A stretch of 64,000 bases of DNA from Sphingobacterium sp. JB170 (GCF_900163865.1 NZ_FUKU01000036.1:1-64000); one strand, 5' to 3'; shown: positions 26,470 through 35,413, numbered from the stretch's first letter. Translations and numbers: made by a program. Notes: generated by a model from the sequence alone, not told the origin.

Positions 26470-27084
26470 GATGGCTACCGTTGCGTTATGGTTACTTATA
26501 AATTAATAAATTGTTAGCTTTTAGTTATTGATGGAATTAAGAAAGATTTATGTGTTAGCTAGGACAAACGGAACTCGTTCATGTTTGTTAAGTAAAAATA
26601 ACATTTTTAAAGATAATTCACAAACAAGCAAACACTTAAAAAATATAATGTATGGAGACTCGAACAGAGCTTCTGTATAAGAAGCGGAGACTGTGAAGTC
26701 AGCAGCACAACCCATCAGGTCTGCCTAGTGGGATGGGTAATTCGTTCCTTTTTGTTTCTTATTATTTCGGTAGTAATATTGTTTCCGGCGCTGCGGTAGT
26801 TCATTAACTTGGACACGTTCATCTGGGACAGAAAAATGTAATTTTGAAAATTTTTGAGCACTGCTTTTGTAATGGGGGACAAGGTCAGAACATCTTTTAT
26901 TACTATTTCAGTGCTGACGATTGAACCGGTGAGCGATATTCAAGAGAATTTTTGCATTCCGGGATGATTTCGGTTGCAGACAACGACGGGTTGAGGATAT
27001 TCTTACCGCAGGCTTAGCGACTAACTATCGTTGTATTAATAAAATCATATTGTGTATCTTGATAACTTAAAATAATAAGATACA
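26470..27084. other. long non-coding stretch with hairpins between susC and the monooxygenase
   Basis: No gene of convincing length is visible in either direction. Between about 26650 and 26740 there is a run of possible RNA structure: GCTTC/GAAGC around a 7-nt loop, GACT-GTGA-AGTC, and ACCCATC/GATGGGT. A 31-codon open frame starting near 26874 has no recognisable relative. The rest is AT-rich spacer. Confidence 0.5.
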
Positions 27085-28218
27085 ATGACGAGTAGAACAA
27101 AAACAGTCATCGATAATAAGTCAACGCGGCTAATTTATAAGACAAACATCGTTGTGATTGGCGCAGGTCAAGCTGGTTTGTCGTCCGCTTTTTATCTTAA
27201 GAAAATGGGGCTAAAACCAGGAAAGGATTTTGTGATACTCGACAAGGCGACTAATCCGGGAGGCGCATGGCAGTACCGCTGGCCATCCCTTACGCTGAGT
27301 ACGGTAAATGGTATTCATGATCTTCCAGGGATGTCGTTTCAAGAAACGGTGCCTACGGGCAATCCGCGAGAAGTCCATGCAAATGTTGCGGTGCCGCGTT
27401 ATTTCGAGTGTTATGAGAAAACTTTCGGGTTAACGGTTTTTCGTCCAGTTGCCGTTAGCGTCGTTTGTAATCGAGAAGTATCATTAAGGGTTGAAACCGA
27501 TCGAGGCACTTTTTCAACAAAAGGAATTATAAATGCGACGGGAACGTGGGATACACCGTATATCCCCGAATATCCAGGAGCTTCTGTGTTTAAAGGGCAA
27601 CAACTTCATACGAAGGATTACCAGAGGGCGGATGACTTCAAAGGTAAACATGTGTTGATCGTTGGAAGTGGGATTTCCGCGATTCAGCTTCTAGACGAAA
27701 TTTCACAAGTCACTCGTACGACATGGGTGACGCGACGGGTCCCGCGTTTTAACGAGGGCTCTTTTGACGCAGAAAAAGGGCGTGCTGCAGTGGCGATTGT
27801 TGAAGACCGTGTTCGGCGCGGATTGCCCGCAGGTTCGGTCGTTTCTGTAACAGGGCTACCCGTTACCCCCGCTATTATCGCCATGCGCAAGCGAGGTGTA
27901 TTGGATCGAAAGCCAATGTTTACGGAGATTACCGAAGAAGGTGTGCGTATGGCCGATGGGTCTTTGCTTGCTGTTGATATAATATTGTGGTGTACAGGCT
28001 TTCGTAGCTCGCTGGATCATTTGATGCCATTGCTGATTCGCGAAGAGAATGGAGGTATCGTAATGGGTGGTAGACTTGCAACGATGGTGAGCAAAGATCC
28101 GCGGATACATTTGGTGGGTTATGGTCCTTCGGCATCGACAATCGGCGCAAATCGTGCAGGTCGTGCTGCGGCGCAAGAGCTCGCGGAGCATTTGGGCCTT
28201 GCAGTGCAGCCCAAATGA
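27085..28218 (+). CDS. flavin-dependent monooxygenase-like oxidoreductase
   Basis: A 377-residue FAD/NAD(P)H enzyme of the FMO/TrkA-like NAD(P)-binding family. The FAD-binding Rossmann motif is VIGAGQAGLSSAF near residue 24, with TGTWDTPYIPEYPG near 152 as the linking motif. The NADPH motif is VGSGISAIQ near 193. The C-terminal CTGFRSSLDHL segment near 307 is typical of the group. The substrate is unknown; relatives oxidise nitrogen or sulfur compounds or Baeyer-Villiger substrates. It stands alone between two long non-coding stretches, which suggests an accessory gene. Confidence 0.8.
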   Translation: MTSRTKTVIDNKSTRLIYKTNIVVIGAGQAGLSSAFYLKKMGLKPGKDFVILDKATNPGGAWQYRWPSLTLSTVNGIHDLPGMSFQETVPTGNPREVHANVAVPRYFECYEKTFGLTVFRPVAVSVVCNREVSLRVETDRGTFSTKGIINATGTWDTPYIPEYPGASVFKGQQLHTKDYQRADDFKGKHVLIVGSGISAIQLLDEISQVTRTTWVTRRVPRFNEGSFDAEKGRAAVAIVEDRVRRGLPAGSVVSVTGLPVTPAIIAMRKRGVLDRKPMFTEITEEGVRMADGSLLAVDIILWCTGFRSSLDHLMPLLIREENGGIVMGGRLATMVSKDPRIHLVGYGPSASTIGANRAGRAAAQELAEHLGLAVQPK

Positions 28219-28552
28219 AATTGCGATGTGTTATTCATAAAAACATAATAGTTTATTAACTTAGTGTTCATGTTTAATTCGTTGATTTACAGTGTGTAAT
28301 TTAGGTGTTATTTAAATGAACTGGATTATGGGAGCGCTCACTTATTATTTCGAAAAAATTATTATCCGATTATTTTTAACGCGGTATGCTTCGTTCTTTT
28401 CACCCTTTAGGTTCAAAAGAGGGTAATGTGAATGGGGAACACGCAACTGCGTAGGTGTGATAGCAGCATAGAACCCGACCTTTGGGTAAGAAGAACTTCT
28501 TTGCTCTTGATTGCCGCGCCGTACCAGGCGTGCGCTACAGCTACTTTATGAT
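28219..28552. other. non-coding stretch with possible structured RNA before the glycosyltransferase
   Basis: No gene is visible. From about 28400 to 28545 there are several short complementary segments: CACCCTTT with AAAGAGGGT, ACCC with GGGT at 28473-28486, AAGAAG with CTTCTT, and CGCGCC with GGCGTGCG just before the gene. It could be a structured 5' leader. No known riboswitch consensus was matched. Confidence 0.4.
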
Positions 28553-29638
28553 ATGAAGATTCTTTACGCAATTCAGGGGACCGGTAATGGTCACATCAGC
28601 CGTGCCCGAGATATTGTGCCTTTGTTACAAGAAAAGGGGGAGCTTGATCTGTTGATCAGCGGCACGGAGGCTGATGTATCGCTTGGTTATCCCGTGAAAT
28701 TTATAATGAAGGGGTTAAGCTTTGTTTTCGGAAAAGACGGCGGTGTAGACCTCATGGCCACCTATAAAAAGGCGAAAACCAAACGTTTTTATAAAGAACT
28801 TCGTTCCTTGGATGTTCACCAGTATGATATTGTTATTAGTGATTTTGAGCCTGTCAGTGCTTGGGCATGCCGGCTACAAGGGAAACGGTGTTACGCACTA
28901 AGCCATCAGTCTGCCGTTTTGAATAAAAAGGCTCCAGTCCCCAACAGTCTAGATCTGGTGGGGCGATGGATATTGAAAAACTACGCGCCGACCGATGTGC
29001 GGTTTGGATTTCATTTTGCGCCGTATGACGAAAACATCTATACTCCCCTAATTCGTAAAGAGATACGTGATGCGGAAGTCTCCCGCTCGGGGCATTACAC
29101 GGTATACCTACCTTCTTATAGTGATAAAAAGATATTGCGGATCCTTGGTGCGTTAAAAGATGTTGAATGGCAAGTGTATTCTAAACATACTAAAAATGCT
29201 TATAAAAAGGATCACGTGTCGGTCTTTCCTATTTCGAATCGTTCTTTTGTTGAAAGTATGGTATCTTCGGAAGGAATAATCTGTGGTGCTGGATTCGAAG
29301 CGCCGGCCGAGGCATTGTTTCTAGGGAAGAAATTGATCGTTGTACCTATGAAAAATCAATATGAACAACAGTGCAATGCAACGTCTCTTGCGCAGCTGGG
29401 TGTGCCTATATTAAAAAAGATAAATGTCAGCGCGATAAAAAAGATACATGCTTGGCTAGATTCTGATCAAAGAATAATAGTCGATTTTCCGAATTGTACC
29501 GCAGCCATAATAGACGAACTATTCCAGATACATGAACGCAGCAGTGGGGAGGACCTACAAACGCGAAATCACGGGGTTCAATCGTTAAAACAATTGCGAA
29601 AAATTCTTTTTAGAAATACGCCCGTACAAAACGATTAA
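28553..29638 (+). CDS. GT-B glycosyltransferase (MurG/MGDG-synthase-like)
   Basis: A 361-residue cytosolic glycosyltransferase with the two-domain GT-B fold. The N-terminal loop is QGTGNGHISRARDIV (residues 6-20). The C-terminal nucleotide-sugar site is GAGFEAPAEALFLGKKLIVVP near residue 245, followed by QYEQQCNA. This resembles the MJ1255/VC2487 group of glycosyltransferases; acceptor and sugar are not predictable. The ATG at 28553 begins the conserved MKILYAIQG; an upstream in-frame ATG at 28511 would add 14 residues with no family support. The GH1 gene follows by 3 bases, so they form an operon. Confidence 0.82.
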   Translation: MKILYAIQGTGNGHISRARDIVPLLQEKGELDLLISGTEADVSLGYPVKFIMKGLSFVFGKDGGVDLMATYKKAKTKRFYKELRSLDVHQYDIVISDFEPVSAWACRLQGKRCYALSHQSAVLNKKAPVPNSLDLVGRWILKNYAPTDVRFGFHFAPYDENIYTPLIRKEIRDAEVSRSGHYTVYLPSYSDKKILRILGALKDVEWQVYSKHTKNAYKKDHVSVFPISNRSFVESMVSSEGIICGAGFEAPAEALFLGKKLIVVPMKNQYEQQCNATSLAQLGVPILKKINVSAIKKIHAWLDSDQRIIVDFPNCTAAIIDELFQIHERSSGEDLQTRNHGVQSLKQLRKILFRNTPVQND

Positions 29639-29641
29639 AAG

Positions 29642-30976
29642 ATGTTAATGACTAAAGATTGCTTCGGTGAAGATTTTATATGGGGCGTTTCTACAGCGGC
29701 TTATCAGATCGAAGGCGCGCATGAGGTAGATTTTAAAGGTCCTTCTATTTGGGATGAGTTCGTAAAAAAGAAAAATAAGATATTTGCAAGTCACCATGGG
29801 GATATCGCGTGCGATTTTTATCACCGTTTTAACAGTGATTTGGCGCTTATGTCTTCGATGAATATTCCTCACCATCGGTTATCGATTTCCTGGAGCCGAA
29901 TTTTACCACAGGGCGATGGGCAGGTTAATGAAAAGGGAATCGATTTCTACAATCAGCTTATCGACCATTCACTTGAACTAGGTATCACGCCGTGGATAAC
30001 CATTTATCATTGGGATTTACCACAGGAATTAGAGTTGCGTGGCGGCTGGACTAACCGAGATGTTGTCTTTTGGTTTGAACATTTCGTTGAAATTTGTGCA
30101 GAACGTTTCGGAGACAGAGTGAAAAATTGGATGATTTTAAATGAGCCGGTTGTGTTCACTGGAGCGGGGTATTTCTTCGGTGTGCATGCTCCGGGCAAAA
30201 AAGGCCTTGATAATTTTTTGGCTGCAACGCATCATGCTGCGCTTGCGCAAGCGAGTGGAGCGCGGGTGCTGAAACAGATCGTTCCCAATAGCCGTGTAGG
30301 GACAACTTTCTCTTGCTCGCATATCGAACCCTACCGTCCTATTGAGCGTGATATCGGCGCTGCAACGCGAGCCGATGCGCTATTAAATCGGCTATTTATC
30401 GAGCCTTTATTAGGAATGGGATACCCTGTAGCTGATCTGCCAATCTTACGACGGATAGAACGCTACATGAAAACCGATGACGAAAACAGCCTACAATTCG
30501 ATATGGACTTTATTGGCCTTCAAAACTATACCCGCGAGGTTATCCGCTTTAGGCTGCTTGTGCCGTATTTGAGGGCGAAAATTGTCAGTGCCTCCAGACG
30601 TAAAGTGGACATGACGGCGATGAATTGGGAAGTATACCCAGAGTCCATGTACTATATTCTTAAGCAATTCAGCCGGTATAAAAATATCCCTCCTTTAATT
30701 GTTACCGAAAGCGGATCCGCATTTGAGGACAAGGTTATTGACGGTAGGGTTGCTGATCCCGAGCGTCAAGCGTTTCTCGAACGGACAATTGAACAAGTAT
30801 TACGTGCAAAAAACGAAGGCGTCAATGTGCAAGGGTATTTTGTGTGGACATTCTTAGATAATTTCGAGTGGGCCGAAGGTTACCGACCACGTTTCGGTTT
30901 GGTTCATGTCGACTTTGAAACGCAGCAGCGCACCATCAAATCTTCCGGACAATGGTATGCCGATTTTTTAAAGTAG
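29642..30976 (+). CDS. family 1 glycoside hydrolase (beta-glucosidase-like)
   Basis: A 444-residue GH1 enzyme without signal peptide, so cytosolic. The start FIWGVSTAAYQIEGA is the family signature. The acid/base is the Glu in LNEP (residue 168) and the nucleophile the Glu in VTESG (residue 356); the usual motif is TENG, so Asn is replaced by Ser here. WTFLDNFEWAEGY near 400 forms the sugar-binding end. The length is normal. The substrate is probably a beta-glucoside or related beta-glycoside. It is coupled to the upstream glycosyltransferase gene (3-base gap). Confidence 0.92.
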   Translation: MLMTKDCFGEDFIWGVSTAAYQIEGAHEVDFKGPSIWDEFVKKKNKIFASHHGDIACDFYHRFNSDLALMSSMNIPHHRLSISWSRILPQGDGQVNEKGIDFYNQLIDHSLELGITPWITIYHWDLPQELELRGGWTNRDVVFWFEHFVEICAERFGDRVKNWMILNEPVVFTGAGYFFGVHAPGKKGLDNFLAATHHAALAQASGARVLKQIVPNSRVGTTFSCSHIEPYRPIERDIGAATRADALLNRLFIEPLLGMGYPVADLPILRRIERYMKTDDENSLQFDMDFIGLQNYTREVIRFRLLVPYLRAKIVSASRRKVDMTAMNWEVYPESMYYILKQFSRYKNIPPLIVTESGSAFEDKVIDGRVADPERQAFLERTIEQVLRAKNEGVNVQGYFVWTFLDNFEWAEGYRPRFGLVHVDFETQQRTIKSSGQWYADFLK

Positions 30977-31034
30977 GCATAACACCTAGGGATGTCCAGA
31001 CCGCATGACTACGCGAGTATAGATTAGCGCCGTT

Positions 31035-31880
31035 CTACGTTAATTCTCTTTTTATGACCACGGATAATGGTGTTGTGGGGCGGCCAATAAGTTCTGAAAG
31101 TGTGTGGCCCGGGTCGTAAAGATCATCTTTTGCCGCACCCACGTCCATATTGGCAATAATTTTAGCATATTCCTCCGGGACCTCGAGCGCTATTAGAGCG
31201 GCGGCGAAGCCTTCTTCGGACAAGTTTGTATAAGGGATTTCTTTCCCAATTTGTTTGGAAACTTCTGCCGCTAGATCGCTTAATGTGTAATGATCGTCGC
31301 CTGATAACTCGTATACCTTCCCAAGATGCCCTTCGGTCGTGAGCACCGCTGCGGCCGCCTCTGCATAGTCTTCGCGTGTTGCAGATGAAATTTTACCCTC
31401 GTCTGCACAGCCATAGAACGAACCCGCTTGGATAGAGGAGGGGACAGATGCCGAATAATTTTCGGTGTACCAGCCATTGCGTAGAATAGTGTAGGGAATT
31501 CCTGAGTCCGCTAACATCTGCTCGGTTTGGATATGTTCGGTCGCGAGCGACATGTGTGCGGTGTCTGCGTGAAGTAAACTCGTATAGACAATCCATTTGA
31601 TATTTGCTTGTTTTGCGGCATTTATCACATTTTCGTGTTGAGCCTTTCGTAATCCCACTTGATTGGCTGATATTAAGAGTAAGCTGTCAATTCCCTTCAA
31701 ACTGGCAGCTAAAAGGCTTGGCTTGTTGTAATCAAATTCCCGTGTTTGGAGACCGAATGTTTTCGCTTTTTGCGGAGAACGTACCAGTGCGACTATCTTA
31801 TCAGACGCTACACGTTGTTGAAGTTTCTCGACAACCAGACGGCCTAGTTGCCCTGTTGCCCCGGTGATTCCTATTTTCAT
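31035..31880 (-). CDS. NmrA/SDR-family NAD(P)H:quinone oxidoreductase-like protein
   Basis: A 281-residue atypical short-chain dehydrogenase of the NmrA/QorB type. The dinucleotide motif GITGATGQLG is at residues 3-12. YTSLLHAD near 98 and LRNGWYTENY near 136 are typical of QorB-like quinone reductases. No Tyr-x3-Lys SDR catalytic pair is evident, as is usual in this group. It is the next intact gene to the left of the AraC regulator at 32.7 kb, in the opposite direction; regulation by it is possible but unproven. Confidence 0.82.
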   Translation of the reverse strand: MKIGITGATGQLGRLVVEKLQQRVASDKIVALVRSPQKAKTFGLQTREFDYNKPSLLAASLKGIDSLLLISANQVGLRKAQHENVINAAKQANIKWIVYTSLLHADTAHMSLATEHIQTEQMLADSGIPYTILRNGWYTENYSASVPSSIQAGSFYGCADEGKISSATREDYAEAAAAVLTTEGHLGKVYELSGDDHYTLSDLAAEVSKQIGKEIPYTNLSEEGFAAALIALEVPEEYAKIIANMDVGAAKDDLYDPGHTLSELIGRPTTPLSVVIKRELT

Positions 31881-32051
31881 ATCGTTAATTTGTAGTGTTT
31901 TTTTTATACAGTTCTAGTGGACCGGATTAATCGTACCGATGAACAAGGTTCTTCAATGCTTTTTGCCCTGGCGAATCGAGAACACTCCGTCTGTGATGAT
32001 AAACAAACTTTCTGGTTGATTGTTTCGGGTTGTTACAAGTATAGTGGTCTC

Positions 32052-32315
32052 CTACCCTTTGCTTGAACGCTGTAAATGACGGCGGATTGGTTCATCGACT
32101 TTTGTGAATACCAAACGTGCCATTAAAATAAGTAAAATTGTTGCCACGAGTATAATCAGACCTATCTGGCCTGCTGACGGACTACGCTTCTGGAGATAGC
32201 TGTAGAAAATCCGAATAAACGGATAATGAACCCTATATAAGGGGTATGAAATTTCGCCAAGCCATTTAGAAATCTTCGTGGTAGATCGATTATCTCTATT
32301 TCCTGGCCAGCCAAT
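32052..32315 (-). pseudogene. 3' remnant of an acyltransferase-3 (OafA/YrhL-like) gene
   Basis: Reading the minus strand from 32315 to the TAG at 32052-32054 gives 87 codons that match the end of membrane acyltransferase family 3 proteins: KISKWLGEISYPLYRVHYPF, a final membrane helix (LIILVATILLILMARLVF) and DEPIRRHLQ. Upstream the frame is closed by stops at 32316 and beyond, and no start or N-terminal part is found. It is a truncated, decayed copy. O-acetylation of surface sugars is the family role. Confidence 0.75.
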
Positions 32316-32408
32316 CTAATAATTCGTAGTTTTTTAATCGTAGGTGCTGTCCAGACAATGTACATGAGTTTTGGAATATTGAAACAGTTCACCGGTAATA
32401 TCTGCGTA

Positions 32409-32642
32409 ACTTGTGGGGCAACTCAAGCTATGAGTGCTTTCTGGGCCGTACAGTTTTTGTATCTTCGGGGATGAAATAGATAAACAAAAACTATAGGGAA
32501 ATATTTGTATCATGAAAATTAGCAGGTAGAAACTGGGCTTGCGTGGGAGGAGATTCATCACAGCGATCTTAATGCAGCAAAAAACATGGAAGAGTAGGAA
32601 TTAATGCTCTCTATCAGTCGCAGCTCGAATGTAAAGCTAAAT
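32409..32642 (+). pseudogene. 3' remnant of a TnpB-like (IS200/IS605) transposon gene
   Basis: On the plus strand around 32535-32594 the frame reads ...WEEIHHSDLNAAKNMEE, very like the C-terminal zinc-ribbon and catalytic tail of TnpB proteins (HDRDxNAAxNI), and is then cut by a stop at 32595. The frame goes on ELMLSISRSSNVKL after the stop, also like TnpB tails. A CGATQAMS segment in the same frame at 32412 could be the first half of the ribbon. Several stops show it is dead. No transposon ends were found. Confidence 0.5.
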
Positions 32643-32706
32643 TGTTAGTAGTTTGCGGAGAAGCGAATAACGTTAAGTAGGATAGGACTCTATAAAACTT
32701 ATAACT

Positions 32707-33543
32707 ATGGATATACAGATTCAAAGTATCCAGTGGAGTCAACTCCCCTTGGAAAACGATCTCGACTATTATAAGATATTTTTCACGGAACTAGGGATGA
32801 CCTACAGCGTAGATCAGGTGAACTACCGGGCTCCCGCCTTTTCGGCTATATTTCTAGCGCCACATCAACATTTTCTGGTCATTGCGAATCCTGATAAGCG
32901 TTTAGAGCTAACCCAGGTTCTGTTTAACGGCGATTATTATTGTATAGAACTCCATAAACACGATGTGGCTTGTAATGGGCTCCTTTTTAACACCGTATAT
33001 CAGCTTCCACACGTGGAGCTATCAGCCAGTGTTTTCGAAGAGCTCTTGCAGCTATGTCAGAAAATGATTCTCATCATGAGCCGAGAGAGCAAATTTAGTA
33101 ATGCTATTTTAAAGTCTTATTTGCAGCTTATTTTGGCGCTGACAAGCGATGAGAAACAAAAATATATCGACCAACACAGCTATTTTAAGCAATTGACAAA
33201 TATCGATGGTATAATTTTTCAGGAATTGGTGGAACAGAATTATAAAGTAGAGAAATCGATTTCCTTTTATGCCTCTGCAATGAATATGACAGCAGGCGCA
33301 CTTAGTAAACGTATAAAAAAGACCCTTCAGAAATCCCCGTCAAAAATCATTCAAGAGCGGACTATTCTGGAAGCAAAGAAACTTCTGCACTTAACCTATA
33401 AATCGATTAAAGAGATTGCGAACGAGTTATATTTTGAGGATCAGCACTATTTTAGCCGTTACTTTAAAAATACAGTGGGTATTTCTCCTTTACGCTACCG
33501 GGAACAGGTCGGCATATCAGAAGTTGCAAATTTGTCCCAATAA
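32707..33543 (+). CDS. AraC-family transcriptional regulator
   Basis: A 278-residue regulator. The N-terminal cupin-like sensing half (about 1-150) has no recognised ligand motif. The C-terminal AraC domain (about 175-275) has two helix-turn-helix units; the second is the better conserved (SIKEIANELYFEDQHYFSRYFKNTVGISPLRYRE). The YkgB-like gene follows on the same strand 60 bases later with its own promoter. Targets are not known; the YkgB gene or the NmrA gene are candidates. Confidence 0.88.
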   Translation: MDIQIQSIQWSQLPLENDLDYYKIFFTELGMTYSVDQVNYRAPAFSAIFLAPHQHFLVIANPDKRLELTQVLFNGDYYCIELHKHDVACNGLLFNTVYQLPHVELSASVFEELLQLCQKMILIMSRESKFSNAILKSYLQLILALTSDEKQKYIDQHSYFKQLTNIDGIIFQELVEQNYKVEKSISFYASAMNMTAGALSKRIKKTLQKSPSKIIQERTILEAKKLLHLTYKSIKEIANELYFEDQHYFSRYFKNTVGISPLRYREQVGISEVANLSQ

Positions 33544-33559
33544 TAGCTGTATTTGTCCA

Positions 33560-33590
33560 TTTGTTACTGTATATGAGGTTTTTATTTTTG
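33560..33590 (+). promoter_or_regulatory. promoter of the YkgB-like gene
   Basis: TTTG (33560-33563), a 19-nt spacer and TATTTTTG (33583-33590) match the Bacteroidota -33/-7 consensus well. The box ends 13 nt before the start at 33604. Confidence 0.7.
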
Positions 33591-33603
33591 TAAAAAAAAT
33601 ATT

Positions 33604-34176
33604 ATGGTATTTCTACATCGTTTGGCGAGTCTTCAAAACATATTTATTCAATTTTTAAAGGTTGCTATATTTATAGTGATGGCCTGGATTGGGGGGCTAA
33701 AGGCGTTTCAATATGAGGCGGACGGAATTGTTCCATTCGTCGCTAATAGCCCGCTGATGAGCTTTTTTTATGCAAAGGAAGCCCCTGAATATAAGAACTA
33801 TAAAAATCCGGAGGGGGCTACGGTTGTGAAAAATATAAAGTGGCATGAAACAAATCGCACTTATATATTTTCATATGGACTGGGTACGATAATCGTGGGA
33901 ATAGGATTGTTAACCTTACTGGGAATTTGGAGTCCAAAAGTAGGTCTTATTGGGGGGCTGTTGACAGCTATTATGTCGCTGGTAACCTTGTCTTTCTTGG
34001 TTTCCACGCCGGAGGTCTATGTTTCGAACTTAGGGGGCGATTTCCCGACGCCAAATTATGGCTTCCCTTACCTATCTGGGGCGGGCAGGCTGGTGTTGAA
34101 AGATATTATCATGTTAGTAGCAGGTCTTGTGGTCTGTTCTGAATGCGCGCGGCGGTTGCTTGGTCGGGTAGCCTAG
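33604..34176 (+). CDS. YkgB/DUF417-family inner-membrane protein
   Basis: A 190-residue membrane protein of the YkgB (DUF417) family. Four hydrophobic segments lie near residues 18-38, 82-105, 108-130 and 160-182. Family features are WIGGLKAFQYEADGIVPFVANSPL near residue 30 and the GAGRLVLKDIIML segment near 160. In other bacteria the family is linked to reactive-chlorine stress; that is family knowledge, not shown here. It follows the AraC gene and has its own promoter. Confidence 0.85.
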   Translation: MVFLHRLASLQNIFIQFLKVAIFIVMAWIGGLKAFQYEADGIVPFVANSPLMSFFYAKEAPEYKNYKNPEGATVVKNIKWHETNRTYIFSYGLGTIIVGIGLLTLLGIWSPKVGLIGGLLTAIMSLVTLSFLVSTPEVYVSNLGGDFPTPNYGFPYLSGAGRLVLKDIIMLVAGLVVCSECARRLLGRVA

Positions 34177-34198
34177 ATCGATACTCATGATTTTTACG

Positions 34199-34206
34199 TA
34201 AATTTG
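34199..34206 (+). promoter_or_regulatory. -7 promoter element of the DUF4256 gene
   Basis: TAAATTTG, a perfect TAnnTTTG match, ends 26 nt before the ATG at 34233. Confidence 0.55.
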
Positions 34207-34232
34207 AGCTATCTAGATAAATTTCACAAGGT

Positions 34233-34802
34233 ATGGCGAATAAAAAGTCTAACAGCTTAACACAGGACGAGCAACAAGAATTGTTGGCGATTCTTTCTAC
34301 GCGTTTTAATGAATATTCACAACGACATCAAGGTATAAGTTGGTCCGCGTTGGAGCGACGCTTGCTCGCTAATTCCGATAAATTGGTTGTCTTGCAGCAA
34401 ATGGAACTTTCCGGCGGAGAGCCTGATGTTATCGGCCAAGATTCCTCGAGTGGTGAATATCTATTCGTCGATTGTTCGAAAGAATCACCTGCCGGCAGGC
34501 GCAGCATGTGTTACGATCGTCAGGCGCTCGAGGCGCGAAAATCAAACAAGCCTGCCAACACCGTTATGGATATGACTAGAGAACTCGGATCACAACTTTT
34601 AAGTGAGCAACAGTATCTTTTATTGCAGGAACTTGGTGAGTTTGATAACAAAACGTCGAGCTGGATAACAACCCCCAGTTCCGTACGTAAAAAAGGTGGT
34701 GCATTATTTTGTGATCGGCGATACGGGCAAGTATTCACTTACCATAACGGGGCCGACTCTTATTACGCTGCTCGTGGATTTCGTACATTTTTATACGTCT
34801 AG
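34233..34802 (+). CDS. DUF4256-family protein
   Basis: A 189-residue soluble protein recognised as DUF4256 by its overall pattern: RFNEYSQRHQGISW near residue 28, the GGEPDVIG segment near 66, FVDCSKESPAGRRSMCYDR near 80, and a C-terminal GGALFCDRRYG ... YHNGADSYYAARGFR. Conserved Cys, Asp and Arg residues suggest an enzyme, but no function is established for the family. It is a single-gene unit. Confidence 0.8.
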   Translation: MANKKSNSLTQDEQQELLAILSTRFNEYSQRHQGISWSALERRLLANSDKLVVLQQMELSGGEPDVIGQDSSSGEYLFVDCSKESPAGRRSMCYDRQALEARKSNKPANTVMDMTRELGSQLLSEQQYLLLQELGEFDNKTSSWITTPSSVRKKGGALFCDRRYGQVFTYHNGADSYYAARGFRTFLYV

Positions 34803-34881
34803 TTATCTGGTTATTTTTTAATTTCTTTTCGGTTTGGCATTATCCTTGGGTATAATCGAGCGGTTATAATATTAAATAGAT

Positions 34882-35316
34882 ATGAAAGGAATTACAATGA
34901 CTCTTAGGAACTGGATGTTCGTATTGGTAGGTCTGGTCTCACTCGGCTTGTTCGCCTGTAGTGAGGAGACAGTAGATAATATAGGCAGGGATACTTCGTT
35001 AAACGTACTTCGAACTGGGACCTGGAAAACCTGGACGGTGAAGGTGGAAGGTAGCGATGATCCAGATTTAAATATTACAACGCAGATGCTTGCTGAGGGG
35101 GAGACTTTAAATTTCGATAAGGACGGTGCTTGGCATAAAAAGAGCGATGGAGCGGATAAGTATATATATAGTATGCCCGAATCAAAAGTTTTAGTGTTTG
35201 ATGGCGTTGAATACAATATAGAGGAAAATCTAGTTGGCAGCGTGACCAAATTGACGATGGTGAATATTCAAGGTCCTGTTACCACGACGATGATTATTAA
35301 ACGAGGTGCGGAATAG
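34882..35316 (+). CDS. small lipocalin-like lipoprotein
   Basis: A 144-residue lipoprotein. The signal peptide has lipobox LFAC (near residue 25). The mature part is rich in beta strands (GTWKTWTVKVEG, LNFDKDGAWHKKSDG, KLTMVNIQGP) and looks like the lipocalin-like domains common in Bacteroidota. Function unknown. The ATG at 34897 (residue 6) would also give a proper signal peptide. A strong terminator follows. Confidence 0.65.
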   Translation: MKGITMTLRNWMFVLVGLVSLGLFACSEETVDNIGRDTSLNVLRTGTWKTWTVKVEGSDDPDLNITTQMLAEGETLNFDKDGAWHKKSDGADKYIYSMPESKVLVFDGVEYNIEENLVGSVTKLTMVNIQGPVTTTMIIKRGAE

Positions 35317-35339
35317 TTTTTTAGTAAATATTTTTTAAC

Positions 35340-35362
35340 AAAAGGGCACCGCGTGCCCTTTT
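35340..35362 (+). terminator. terminator after the small lipoprotein gene
   Basis: A perfect 10-bp inverted repeat (AAAAGGGCAC / GTGCCCTTTT) with a 3-nt loop lies 24 bases after the stop codon. Confidence 0.8.
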
Positions 35363-35413
35363 GTTGTAGGTGAGGGGGTACCGGGACCGTGATTTATTGT
35401 TTAACTTAGCAGC

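Noticed and set aside
26655..26700. Possible tRNA on the minus strand (GTTCGAGTC and a 7-nt loop on a GCTTC/GAAGC stem)
   Set aside because: The T-stem does not pair, position 37 is not a purine, and no acceptor stem can be drawn.
26874..26970. 31-codon frame between susC and the monooxygenase
   Set aside because: Too short, with no -7 box, and no relative recognised.
28400..28500. Cobalamin or other known riboswitch before the glycosyltransferase gene
   Set aside because: No conserved box of any riboswitch class that I know was matched; only generic hairpins are seen.
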